A stretch of 64,000 bases of DNA from Negativicutes bacterium (GTDB lineage: Bacteria > Bacillota_C > Negativicutes > Sporomusales_B > JARLHX01), in contig JARLHX010000009.1 in the NCBI GenBank assembly GCA_031292035.1, positions 1 through 64,000 on the forward strand, written 5' to 3'. Under the pieces are notes generated by a model. The model was not told the DNA's origin. It saw only the letters and a list, made by a program, of their open reading frames with translations, and ran no database searches. Shown here piece after piece: positions 1 to 7,470 of this stretch. Position numbers and translations under genes: made by a program. Position 1 is the first letter of the stretch. Every line of letters starts with the position of its first letter.

Positions 1-1
1 A

Positions 2-136
2 ATCACCGGCGAAAAATCACTGCAAGAGGTGGGCGAAGAGATCTACCAGGAGATTTTGGCTGTTGCCTCAGGCAAGTTATCCAAGGCCGAAGTGCTTGGC
101 CATGACGAGCAGTTTTGTATTACCCGGATGCCCTAA
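2..136 (+). CDS. UxaA-family altronate/galactarate dehydratase, C-terminal fragment
   Basis: The window opens inside a gene; only the last 44 codons are present, ending in TAA. The visible tail has the pattern EEVGEEIYQEILAVASGKL followed by a lysine-rich 'SKAEVLGHDEQF' end, which I recognise as the C-terminus of UxaA-type altronate hydrolases and related galactarate dehydratases. These make 2-keto-3-deoxy sugar acids from aldonic or aldaric acids in the cytoplasm, which fits the KDG genes that follow. The call rests on a short segment, so the exact substrate is unknown. A strong terminator follows within 15 bases. Confidence 0.6.
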   Translation: MTGEKSLQEVGEEIYQEILAVASGKLSKAEVLGHDEQFCITRMP

Positions 137-148
137 AAAGGTACGATA

Positions 149-180
149 GAAAAAATCCGCAGTGTTGCGGATTTTTCTTT
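149..180 (+). terminator. Rho-independent terminator after the UxaA-like gene
   Basis: A stem AAAAATCCGCA / TGCGGATTTTT closes on a very short loop and runs into a T-rich tract. It ends the transcript entering from the left edge. Confidence 0.85.
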
Positions 181-197
181 TGGATAATAGTGCATTT

Positions 198-206
198 TTT
201 GACAAA
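198..206 (-). promoter_or_regulatory. Possible Spo0A box upstream of the AbrB paralogue
   Basis: TTTGACAAA is the complement of TTTGTCAAA and fits the Bacillus 0A-box consensus TTTGTCRAA. It lies about 60 nt before a TATAAT at 268-273 that could be the -10 of the AbrB-like gene at 314. TTGACA here could equally be a chance -35-like hexamer, so confidence is low. Confidence 0.3.
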
Positions 207-313
207 AAAACGCGATTTCTAGCAGGATTTCTGAGAAACATGAGTAATATATTGTATGTGGTGACAGTATAATGCATTTATTCATCGAAATGGTGGAGGG
301 GGAGCAGCAAAAC

Positions 314-562
314 ATGAAATCAATCGGCATTGTAAGAAAACTGGATGAACTAGGCAGATTGGTCATACCTATTGAATTGCGGCGTGTACTGAATATTGAA
401 CATAAGGATGGCCTCGAAATTTTTACCGACAATGATCGGATTATTCTCCGAAAATATGAGCCTGCCTGTGTCTTTTGCGGCAACGCCAAGGATATAACCA
501 AATTCAAGGGTAAAAATGTTTGTGCACCATGTTTGTCCGCTATGGGGCAGAAAACAAATTAG
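314..562 (+). CDS. AbrB/SpoVT-family transition-state regulator with C-terminal zinc-knuckle motif
   Basis: An 82-residue DNA-binding protein. Residues 1-50 are the swapped-hairpin AbrB domain (MKSIGIVRKLDELGRLVIP, then ELRRVLNI). Residues about 55-75 carry CVFC and CAPC pairs that could bind one zinc, in place of the C-terminal dimerisation domain of Bacillus AbrB. ATG 314 is preferred over an in-frame ATG at 272 because GGAGGGGGAG lies just upstream and the family begins MKSxGIVRK. It is paralogous to the gene at 61065-61313, with nearly every residue of the DNA-binding half shared. It is monocistronic, between two terminators. The global-regulator role is inferred from the family. Confidence 0.85.
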   Translation: MKSIGIVRKLDELGRLVIPIELRRVLNIEHKDGLEIFTDNDRIILRKYEPACVFCGNAKDITKFKGKNVCAPCLSAMGQKTN

Positions 563-590
563 TACAAGTGTGAGCCTTTTGTTGCCATTT

Positions 591-618
591 AAGAAGCCGG
601 CAAAGCCCGGCTTTTTTG
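591..618 (+). terminator. Terminator after the AbrB paralogue
   Basis: The stem AAGCCGG / CCGGCTT with a small loop runs into TTTTTT. Confidence 0.8.
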
Positions 619-670
619 TTTGCGGCTAAGCCAGCGTCCCATCCAAAATGAGCGGCCGAAAAATGAAAAT

Positions 671-679
671 TTTGTCGAA
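671..679 (+). promoter_or_regulatory. Spo0A-box-like site before the histidine kinase gene
   Basis: TTTGTCGAA is an exact match to the Bacillus 0A-box consensus TTTGTCRAA. A -10-like TAATAT follows at 704-709 with no good -35, so the box would cover about -45 to -37, where Spo0A binds at promoters it activates. The match is seen; the function is inferred. Confidence 0.45.
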
Positions 680-779
680 AAAAGAGGGTTTTTCTCTTAA
701 AGGTAATATTAATAAAGAGAAAGGTTTTGGGTTTGCTTAACTTTTGTACTGAATGTCGACAAGAGTGAGGAAGAGTATC

Positions 780-2498
780 ATGGAGAAGCAATACAAAGTA
801 GCCGCAGTGGCAGGAAGTTTGGCTGTCGCTGAAGAGATATTGACGGTGGTCGGCCAACTGTTCGGCCAGGGGATGGTCGGACAACCACTGCTTCTTGGCG
901 GGACAATCGAAGCGGACGCCGCTGATCTTTTTCTGTGTTTTGATACGCGATTCGCTGAATTGGCGGCGCAAATTCCAGCCGAAAAAATTCTGGGGATTGA
1001 GATGGTTCCTTCGCAAGATTCTTGCGTGAAAATAGCCAAATTGCCAAGAGACGAGCCTCGTTTGGTTTTTTGCAACAAGCGGCGTTCGGCGCAGGGTATC
1101 ATTGATTATAGTAAGCGTTATGGCGGGCTTGAAGAGGAGTTTTCCCTGGCGACTTATGAAGATATGTCAGAAGAGGTGCTGATTGAAGCCCTGCGCGGAG
1201 CTAAATATATTATCGGTGTGTCGTCACTTGTGTCTGAAGGTAAATTGCTTCCGGAGCGTTTTGGACAATACTTGCGGCCCGATTGTCAGATCATTGCAGT
1301 GGAAAGAATGCTTACCATTTCTTCCGTCGCTGCTCTGAATCAATGGCTAATGAAGCTTAACAGACAGTTAGAGCAGGGCATTCAGGAAAAAAATGATGCA
1401 TTGAGCAATATTTTGCTCAAAATGAGTGAAGAGATCACGAAAAGGACGCGGATCCAAAAACAGTTAGAAACCATTTTGGCCCATCGCAGCCAACAAGTCA
1501 CTGAAATATTGGACAGTATATCAGACAGTGTTTTTGCCATTGATTATGATTGGAAGATAAGATATGCCAACAAAGCGGTTGCGGCGTTGTGTCAAGTAAG
1601 TCAAAAAAAGATGGAGGGAGCGGGACTTTTTTCCTTCTTCCCCCGCGAATCGGTCATTATTGAACCTATCGCAAAGTGTATTGCCGAGCAAAAAGCAACA
1701 CAGGAAGAGGTCTTTTGCGACACGTTGAACCTTTGGCTGGAGGTGATCTGTCATCCATCCGCCGCCGGAATTCTTGTCGATTTGAAGGACATTTCGGAGA
1801 AAAAGATGCTTGAAACCGAAATGCATCAGCTTTACCGCTTGAAGGTTGTCGGCGAGATGGCGGCAGGCATTAGTCATGAGGTGCGCAATCCCATTACGAC
1901 TGTTCGCGGTTATCTGCAATTTTTGTCACTCAAGCCGGCATTTACCGAAGTGAAAGACCAGCTAATGTTGATGATCAGTGAAATTGATCGGGCGACTCAT
2001 ATTATCAACGAATTTCTGTCGCTTTCTAAGCCGATGCCGCCAAAGCTGCAGGATCAGAATCTTAACAAGGTGCTGGAAAAATTAAAACCCTTATTGGATG
2101 CCGAAGCGATCCAGAAGAGTTGTGATATTGTTTTCGAACTTGGTGATATTCCTGATGTTATCCTAAATGAGAGCGAAATACGACAGTTGATTATCAATCT
2201 GGTGATCAACGGGCTACAGGCCATGGACTCAGGGCATATGGTGATCAGCACGTCTGTGACTGACACCCGGATCATCTTGGCTGTCAAGGATAGTGGCCAC
2301 GGAATACCGGCGAATTTGCATGAGCATATTGGTACACCCTTCTTTTCAACGAAGCAAGATGGGACCGGGCTCGGGCTGACCAATTGTTACGCCATTGCCA
2401 AAAGGCACAATGCTGCCATGGACTTCATCAGCAGCAAGGCCGGCACCACCTTTTTTGTGAAGTTCCCCCTGCCGGCCAGTCCCGAAAGAAAAGAGTGA
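780..2498 (+). CDS. PAS-domain sensor histidine kinase
   Basis: A 572-residue soluble kinase. Residues 1 to about 200 form an N-terminal region I do not recognise. A short coiled coil and a PAS domain (about 235-340, starting near EILDSISDSVFAIDYDW) follow. HisKA carries the phospho-acceptor His366 in GISHEVRNP, and a HATPase domain has N (INLVINGLQAM), G1 (DSGHGIP) and G2 (GTGLGL) boxes. No transmembrane segment is visible. The C-terminal half resembles KinA/KinE-type sporulation kinases. ATG 780 is chosen over 753 because GTGAGG lies about 9 nt upstream. No response regulator is adjacent, so it is an orphan kinase, and a Spo0A-box-like site sits upstream. A role in feeding Spo0A is plausible but inferred. 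Confidence 0.85.
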   Translation: MEKQYKVAAVAGSLAVAEEILTVVGQLFGQGMVGQPLLLGGTIEADAADLFLCFDTRFAELAAQIPAEKILGIEMVPSQDSCVKIAKLPRDEPRLVFCNKRRSAQGIIDYSKRYGGLEEEFSLATYEDMSEEVLIEALRGAKYIIGVSSLVSEGKLLPERFGQYLRPDCQIIAVERMLTISSVAALNQWLMKLNRQLEQGIQEKNDALSNILLKMSEEITKRTRIQKQLETILAHRSQQVTEILDSISDSVFAIDYDWKIRYANKAVAALCQVSQKKMEGAGLFSFFPRESVIIEPIAKCIAEQKATQEEVFCDTLNLWLEVICHPSAAGILVDLKDISEKKMLETEMHQLYRLKVVGEMAAGISHEVRNPITTVRGYLQFLSLKPAFTEVKDQLMLMISEIDRATHIINEFLSLSKPMPPKLQDQNLNKVLEKLKPLLDAEAIQKSCDIVFELGDIPDVILNESEIRQLIINLVINGLQAMDSGHMVISTSVTDTRIILAVKDSGHGIPANLHEHIGTPFFSTKQDGTGLGLTNCYAIAKRHNAAMDFISSKAGTTFFVKFPLPASPERKE

Positions 2499-2537
2499 GC
2501 ACAAGAATCGAGCAAACGGGTTTGACAATGGTCTTTG

Positions 2538-2574
2538 AAGCATGAACTTGCCAGTGCAGGTTCATGCTTTTTTG
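2538..2574 (+). terminator. Terminator after the histidine kinase
   Basis: A 12-bp stem AGCATGAACTTG / CAGGTTCATGCT with one G-T pair is followed by TTTTTT. Confidence 0.9.
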
Positions 2575-2615
2575 TGAAAGGATCTGCATATTTCACATGC
2601 TGAACAATTTCCGTT

Positions 2616-2642
2616 TTGGTGTATTTATGTTCAAATTGGTGT
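2616..2642 (+). promoter_or_regulatory. Direct repeat upstream of the DeoR gene
   Basis: TTGGTGT occurs at 2616-2622 and again at 2636-2642, 20 nt apart, just before a TATGAT-like -10. DeoR/GlpR regulators often bind tandem direct repeats, so this may be the autoregulatory operator. Confidence 0.3.
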
Positions 2643-2679
2643 GTTATGATTTCTTTAGAACGACAAGGATGGGTGATTA

Positions 2680-3492
2680 ATGTTAGCAGTAAAACGACAG
2701 GAAGCGATCATGAATATTCTGACCCAGGCAGGGTGCGTCGACGCCGTCGAGCTGGGCAGGCATTTTGCGGTGAGCGCCAAGACCATTCGCAAAGATTTTG
2801 ATCAACTCGAGGCAATGGGTCTCTTGGAGCGGGTTCATGGCGGTGCCATCCTGAAAAGCAACGGCAATAGCGGTTTTCCCATTGCCGAAAGAAAGCGCAA
2901 GAACCTGGAGGAAAAACAGGCCATCGGCAAAGCGGCGTTGCGTTATGTTGATGAAGGCTGCACGATGATCCTGGACGGGGGAACAACGACGCTTGAGCTG
3001 GCAAAAATGCTGGGAGACAAGAAGATCACCGTTATTACCAACGATTTGCGGATCGCGGCCGAGTTGGCGTACAAAGACAATGTTACCCTGTTGGTTACCG
3101 GCGGGGTATTGCGCCGGGATGGGGCATATACTCTTTTGGGCCGGGATGCTGAGCGATTCCTAGAGCGATATAAGGTGACTAAACTGTTTCTGGGAGCCAG
3201 CGCCATTGATTTTGGCCGCGGCTTGGCGGTTTTCTCGTTGGATGAAGCCGAAATCAAAAAAGCGATGCTACGGTCTGCCGGCAAAATAATTTGCCTGGCT
3301 GACACCAGCAAATTTCACAAGCTTGCTTTGGTCTCATTCTGTCCTCTTGAGAGGGTCGACGTGTTAATCACCGATCAACGGATCACGCCGGATGATCAGA
3401 CCCGCTTGGAGGCCAGCGGGATAGAACTGCATATTGCTGACAGGATGTCAGCTCAAAATCAGACAGAAGGAAGGATTGAAAGCGATGATTGA
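2680..3492 (+). CDS. DeoR/GlpR-family transcriptional regulator
   Basis: A 270-residue repressor-type protein. It has an N-terminal HTH (about 5-57, VDAVELGRHFAVSAKTIRKD) and the family signature RVHGGAI. The sensor domain (about 75-235) has a sugar-isomerase-like fold with DGGTTTLEL, VITNDL and the TGGVLRRDG loop. Its last 8 bases overlap kduI, so the two are co-transcribed and probably translationally coupled. The effector is likely a phosphorylated intermediate or KDG derivative of uronate breakdown; this is inferred from context only. Confidence 0.88.
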   Translation: MLAVKRQEAIMNILTQAGCVDAVELGRHFAVSAKTIRKDFDQLEAMGLLERVHGGAILKSNGNSGFPIAERKRKNLEEKQAIGKAALRYVDEGCTMILDGGTTTLELAKMLGDKKITVITNDLRIAAELAYKDNVTLLVTGGVLRRDGAYTLLGRDAERFLERYKVTKLFLGASAIDFGRGLAVFSLDEAEIKKAMLRSAGKIICLADTSKFHKLALVSFCPLERVDVLITDQRITPDDQTRLEASGIELHIADRMSAQNQTEGRIESDD

Positions 3493-4315
3493 TGTGAGGC
3501 ACCCGGCCAACCCGGAAGACGCAAGATTTTATACTACTGAGCGCCTGCGGAAGGATTTTTTGATCCAGGATTTATTTGTTCCCAATGAAGTCAAGCTGGT
3601 ATATAGTCATGTCGACCGCGTGGTTACCGGCGGGGCATGCCCGGCTCAGGCGGTTGCTCTCGAAGCAAGCAAGGATTTTGGCGTGGACTACTTTTTGGAG
3701 CGGCGGGAGATGGGGATTATTAACGTCGGTCCGCGAGGCAAGGTTGTCGTTGATGGCACAGAATATGAACTGGGAAAAACGGACGGCTTGTATATTGGCA
3801 TGGGAGCTAAAAATGTCACCTTTCAGAGCGATGATCCAGGTCAGCCGGCCAAATTTTATTTCGTGAGCTCGCCGGCTCACAAAACCTATCCAACCAAAAA
3901 AATTCTCAAAAAAGACATCACCCCGGTCAATCTCGGGTCGCTCGAACAATCGAATAAAAGAAGCATCTATAAATATATCCTTCCCGGCGGAGTGGAAAGC
4001 TGCCAACTGGTTATGGGGATGACCACCCTGGAGCCCGGCAACATGTGGAATTCGATGCCCTGTCATACCCACGCCCGGCGGATGGAAGTCTACTTTTACT
4101 TTGATCTGCCTAAAGACGCAGTGGTATTCCATCTGATGGGCGAGCCGAATGAAACCAGGCATATCGTGATGCGTAACGAGGAAGCGGTAATCTCTCCCAG
4201 CTGGTCGATTCACTCCGGCGTTGGCACCCAGTGCTATACATTCATCTGGGGTATGGCCGGGGAAAACCAAAATTTTGATGATATGGACCATGTCGCTATG
4301 ACGCAGATTAAATAA
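3485..4315 (+). CDS. kduI: 5-dehydro-4-deoxy-D-glucuronate isomerase (4-deoxy-L-threo-5-hexosulose-uronate ketol-isomerase)
   Basis: A 276-residue cupin-fold enzyme, against about 278 in E. coli. It converts 5-keto-4-deoxyuronate, the product of unsaturated uronates, to 2,5-diketo-3-deoxygluconate in the cytoplasm. The zinc ligands are visible as His194, His196 and Glu201 (HTHARRME) and His243 (SIHSG), exactly two residues offset from E. coli KduI. ATG 3485 is chosen for AGGAAGG ten bases upstream and because the family begins MxxRxxxNPED; a longer in-frame start exists at 3434. The product is reduced by KduD, encoded at 14528. Confidence 0.95.
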   Translation: MIDVRHPANPEDARFYTTERLRKDFLIQDLFVPNEVKLVYSHVDRVVTGGACPAQAVALEASKDFGVDYFLERREMGIINVGPRGKVVVDGTEYELGKTDGLYIGMGAKNVTFQSDDPGQPAKFYFVSSPAHKTYPTKKILKKDITPVNLGSLEQSNKRSIYKYILPGGVESCQLVMGMTTLEPGNMWNSMPCHTHARRMEVYFYFDLPKDAVVFHLMGEPNETRHIVMRNEEAVISPSWSIHSGVGTQCYTFIWGMAGENQNFDDMDHVAMTQIK

Positions 4316-4404
4316 GAGCTACAAAGCAGCGCAAAGGGGGTGGTCTTTCCGCGCGAGTTTGCGCGCGAATCGGTATCCCATTATCGAAAGAAGGGGTATG
4401 AGAC

Positions 4405-5379
4405 ATGAAAATAATGGCGACAGTCCAAAAAATCCCCGGGGGAATGATGATTGTCCCCTTGTTACTGGGAGCAACGCTGAACACTTTTGCGCCAGATACT
4501 GCTAAGTTTTTCGGTTCATTTACCGCCGCTCTTATGACTGGCATACTGCCGATTCTTGCTGTTTTCTTTTTTTGTATGGGAGCAACTGTTGATGTTCGGC
4601 AGTCCTTTTGGGTGCTGAAAAAAAGCGGAGCCTTGGTGGGATCAAAAGTCATCTGGGCTGCATTGCTAGGTGTTATTGCCGCCAAATTTATTCCTGATGC
4701 CGGAATCACCGAAGGTTTTTTTGCCGGGATTTCGGTGCTGGCCATTGTTGCGTCGATGAACGACACCAATGGCGGGTTATATATGGCGTTGATGAATCAG
4801 TACGGGACAAAGGAGGAGGCTAGCGCCTACGCGCTGATGACGCTGGAGTCCGGCCCGTTCATGACGATGGTCACTCTCGGCGTGGCCGGTCTGGGCAATT
4901 TTCCCTGGCAGGCTATGCTAGGGGCTATTCTGCCTTTCTTTTTGGGGTTCATTCTGGGTAACCTTGACCATGATATCCGTAAATTTTTGGGTAATGCGGT
5001 TCCGGTCTTTATTCCTTTCTTTGCCTTCGCTCTGGGGAACGGTCTCAACTTCAAAATTATTGCCAACACCGGGCTGCTTGGCCTGATGATGGGGCTTGGC
5101 GTCATAGTTTTATCGATGCCGGTGCTGCTGATCGCCGACTTTTTGACTGACGGAAACGGCAGGTGCGGCATTGCCGCGGCTTCTACCGCCGGGGCGGCGG
5201 TTACAGTACCGATGGTTATTGCGGCGATTGATCCCAAGTTTGCCCCGGTGGCGCCTGCCGCGACGGCGCTGATCGCTACCTGCGTGCTGGTGACTGCCAT
5301 TCTCACGCCGATGATTACCGGCCTATATTATCATAAAGTACAGGGGAAACTAGGCAGGACACCAACAACCGGAAGTTGA
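4405..5379 (+). CDS. kdgT: 2-keto-3-deoxygluconate permease
   Basis: A 324-residue, very hydrophobic protein with about ten membrane helices. It begins MKIMATVQKIPGGMMIVPLL, the characteristic KdgT start, with later NDTNGGLYMALM and TAGAAVTVP segments. The family imports KDG with protons across the inner membrane. It lies 89 nt after kduI in the same direction, so it is probably in the same operon, and it provides KDG directly to the kinase at 7471. Confidence 0.93.
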   Translation: MKIMATVQKIPGGMMIVPLLLGATLNTFAPDTAKFFGSFTAALMTGILPILAVFFFCMGATVDVRQSFWVLKKSGALVGSKVIWAALLGVIAAKFIPDAGITEGFFAGISVLAIVASMNDTNGGLYMALMNQYGTKEEASAYALMTLESGPFMTMVTLGVAGLGNFPWQAMLGAILPFFLGFILGNLDHDIRKFLGNAVPVFIPFFAFALGNGLNFKIIANTGLLGLMMGLGVIVLSMPVLLIADFLTDGNGRCGIAAASTAGAAVTVPMVIAAIDPKFAPVAPAATALIATCVLVTAILTPMITGLYYHKVQGKLGRTPTTGS

Positions 5380-5472
5380 AGTATTATTGAAACTATCCCG
5401 CGTTCAGGGATCAGGGCGGCGGCTGGTGACAGCGAAAGCCGCCCTGAAATTCAATGATGGAGGAATGAAGTC

Positions 5473-5934
5473 ATGATTTTCGGGCATATCGATCATTTTG
5501 CAAAAGCAAGAGAGCTATATCCGCAGTCGCTGCAAAAGGGGTTGGCATTCCTGCGCGACACCGATTTTTCGGCGATGAGCGTCGGCCGGCACGAAATCGA
5601 CGGTGACAAGATGTTCGCCCTTGTTCAGGAATACCAGCCAGATGTAAAAGAAAATCGCAAGGCGGAAACCCATGAAAAGTATATTGATATCCAATATATC
5701 GTTTCCGGCGAGGAGATTATGGGTTATGCCAACCTCACCGCTACCGCCGAAATAGCCGAAAACCGTCTGGCTGACAAGGACGCGCTGTTTTATAAAAATG
5801 TCGAGAATGAAACTGAATTGCAAGCCTCGGCGGGAATGTTCGCCGTTTTCTTTCCGTGGGACGTTCATCGCCCCGGTTGTGTCAAAAAGGCAGGTGCTCT
5901 TGTCCGCAAAGTCGTACTCAAAATAAAAATGTGA
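5473..5934 (+). CDS. YhcH/YjgK/YiaL-family protein (probable sugar-acid anomerase)
   Basis: A 153-residue protein of the DUF386/TabA fold. Diagnostic segments are KAETHEKYIDIQYIVSGEE (about 58-76), with the conserved His and Glu that bind a divalent metal, and FFPWDVHRPGC (about 129-139). Family members occur in sialic acid, gluconate and uronate operons, and some open or anomerise sugar rings. Here it is the last gene of the kduI-kdgT operon and a terminator follows. The precise substrate is unknown. Confidence 0.85.
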   Translation: MIFGHIDHFAKARELYPQSLQKGLAFLRDTDFSAMSVGRHEIDGDKMFALVQEYQPDVKENRKAETHEKYIDIQYIVSGEEIMGYANLTATAEIAENRLADKDALFYKNVENETELQASAGMFAVFFPWDVHRPGCVKKAGALVRKVVLKIKM

Positions 5935-5969
5935 TTTTCATCGATAGCCATACTGGACGAATAGGAACG

Positions 5970-6006
5970 AAAAACCCGCGCATGCTGAAATGACGCGGGT
6001 TTCTAT
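5970..6006 (+). terminator. Terminator of the kdu/kdgT operon
   Basis: The stem AAACCCGCG(C) / CGCGGGTTT is followed by a short T-rich stretch. Confidence 0.8.
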
Positions 6007-6022
6007 TGCGTAAAAGTCGCGG

Positions 6023-6511
6023 TCAGCGCAGGCTGCTCAGGCCGCGGTATACATTGCCGACAGCCCTTTCGAGGACTTTACGCCAGCGGGGTTTATTCTG
6101 ATCATCGATGACTGCGCTGTATAAACGGTCTTCCTTGCTGCCCTTTTCTACAGGTCTCCACGAGACCTCATCGTCTTCGACCCCTCAGGCCTCGGCGACC
6201 TGCCCGGCCGGGTCGTAGCCAATGCTGTCGGTAAACTTATATTCTCTGGCGTCTTTCTTGACCTGCACCCGGATAAGATCATAATACCCCCGGTCCTGCT
6301 CAACGATTTTGAGCTGCAATTCATAGTAGGGATCACAGCCGGTGGCCTCGTTTTTCAGTATGACCGATACCGGACTAAACGACCAGATCACCTGATTGTC
6401 GCGGTAAACCTCGCGAAAGTCGTCATCCTTCGCTGTGCTCAGTGCTAAAATGGTTAACGACAAAAATAGGCCCAGTAACCCGGCACTCCAAATCCGACGG
6501 AGTTTTCTCAT
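6023..6511 (-). pseudogene. Exported adhesin-E-like protein interrupted by an in-frame TGA
   Basis: Reading from ATG 6511, codons 1-108 encode an exported protein: a charged start, a hydrophobic signal helix (about 8-27), then a beta-rich domain with QVIWSFSPVSV and YYDLIRVQVKKD. Codon 109 (6187-6185) is TGA, but the same frame stays open for 53 more codons to TGA at 6025-6023. The continuation is protein-like, containing VSWRPVEKGSKEDRLYSAVI. That tail resembles the 'W-P-GS-E-YNAV' end of small Negativicutes surface-adhesin-E-like proteins (recalled, not searched). The simplest reading is one gene of about 161 residues with a nonsense mutation or base-call error. Recoding is discussed in the findings. 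It is transcribed opposite to its neighbours. Confidence 0.6.
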
Positions 6512-6647
6512 CGATTCCCCTCCTCCCTAGATGATCGGTTGGGGTCTTTTGCGCAAAATGGCATACGATTTGCTGATAATATGTTCTATCAGTGAGAAAC
6601 TATTTCCTGTTAAAAGATGCGACTTATGGGCATTATTTAAAACAGGC

Positions 6648-6664
6648 ATTTCATCAGATGAAAT
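6648..6664. promoter_or_regulatory. 17-bp palindrome upstream of the KDPG aldolase operon
   Basis: ATTTCATC-A-GATGAAAT is a perfect 8-bp inverted repeat about a single base. It is a likely operator, but which of the local regulators (LacI, IclR, DeoR) binds it cannot be told from sequence. Confidence 0.4.
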
Positions 6665-6705
6665 ATTTTACCGACAAGGTGATTTTCTCGCATAGACGGC
6701 AGGAA

Positions 6706-6711
6706 TATACT
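6706..6711 (+). promoter_or_regulatory. Candidate -10 of the aldolase operon
   Basis: TATACT matches the sigma-A -10, with a weak TTTCTC at -35 and 17-bp spacing. It would place transcription start near 6718, just upstream of the palindromes at 6729-6750. Confidence 0.3.
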
Positions 6712-6728
6712 GTTGAGCCGACTAATAT

Positions 6729-6750
6729 GGTTTCTTGAGAAACCGGTTTC
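6729..6750. promoter_or_regulatory. Overlapping operator palindromes before the aldolase gene
   Basis: GGTTTCT-TG-AGAAACC (6729-6744) overlaps GAAACCGGTTTC (6739-6750), both perfect. The second has the central CG typical of LacI-family operators. They lie between the putative start site and the aldolase start codon, a position suited to repression, most simply by the LacI-type protein at 8535. Confidence 0.55.
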
Positions 6751-6789
6751 CTAAACCGTTCCACCAAGACAATAATTAAAGGAGTGATC

Positions 6790-7440
6790 ATGGTGTTACC
6801 AAGACTCATCGTTCTGCAGAAGATTATTGACAAGGGGCTTGTTGCCGTAGTCCGGGCAGAGTCCTCCGACCAGGCGAAAAAAATTACCGACGCCTGTATC
6901 AAAGGGGGGGTGGCGGCGATCGAAATCACCTTTACCGTACCCGGAGCCGCCGAAGTGATAAAGGAATTGGCCAATACTTATACCTCTGGCGAGATTATCA
7001 TCGGCGCGGGAACGGTGCTTGACCCGGAAACCGCCCGGCTGGCTATTCTGGCGGGGGCCCAGTATGTTGTCAGTCCCAGTGTCAATGTGGAAACCATCAA
7101 GCTTTGCAACCGTTACCAGGTTCCCATTATGCCAGGGGCGGCAACCATCAAGGAAATTATCGAGGCGATGGAACTGGGCGCCGATATCGTCAAAGTCTTC
7201 CCAGGTGAAACGCTGGGGGCCAACTTTGTAAAAGCTGTCAAGGGACCGTTGCCGCAGGCACCGCTGATGCCGACCGGCGGGGTCGGGCTGGATAATGTCG
7301 CCGACTGGATCAAGGCAGGCTGTGTGGCGGTTGGCGTGGGCGGAAACCTTACCGGCGGCGCGAAAAAAGGCGACTATGATTCTATCACCGAGTTGGGTAA
7401 ACAGTTTATTGCCAAGATCCGCGCAGCCCGCGGTCTGTAG
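6790..7440 (+). CDS. eda: KHG/KDPG aldolase (2-keto-3-deoxy-6-phosphogluconate aldolase)
   Basis: A 216-residue class I aldolase that cleaves KDPG to pyruvate and glyceraldehyde 3-phosphate. The catalytic residues are in place: Glu45 in AIEITFTVP and the Schiff-base Lys135 in DIVKVFPGE. The phosphate-binding loop is PTGGV. ATG 6790 has AAAGGAGTG at good spacing; a GTG two codons earlier would overlap that site. It heads an operon with the KDG kinase 30 nt downstream and probably the LacI-type regulator. Confidence 0.95.
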   Translation: MVLPRLIVLQKIIDKGLVAVVRAESSDQAKKITDACIKGGVAAIEITFTVPGAAEVIKELANTYTSGEIIIGAGTVLDPETARLAILAGAQYVVSPSVNVETIKLCNRYQVPIMPGAATIKEIIEAMELGADIVKVFPGETLGANFVKAVKGPLPQAPLMPTGGVGLDNVADWIKAGCVAVGVGGNLTGGAKKGDYDSITELGKQFIAKIRAARGL

Positions 7441-7470
7441 AACATATCGCCAATTTAGGAGGAAAAGGAT

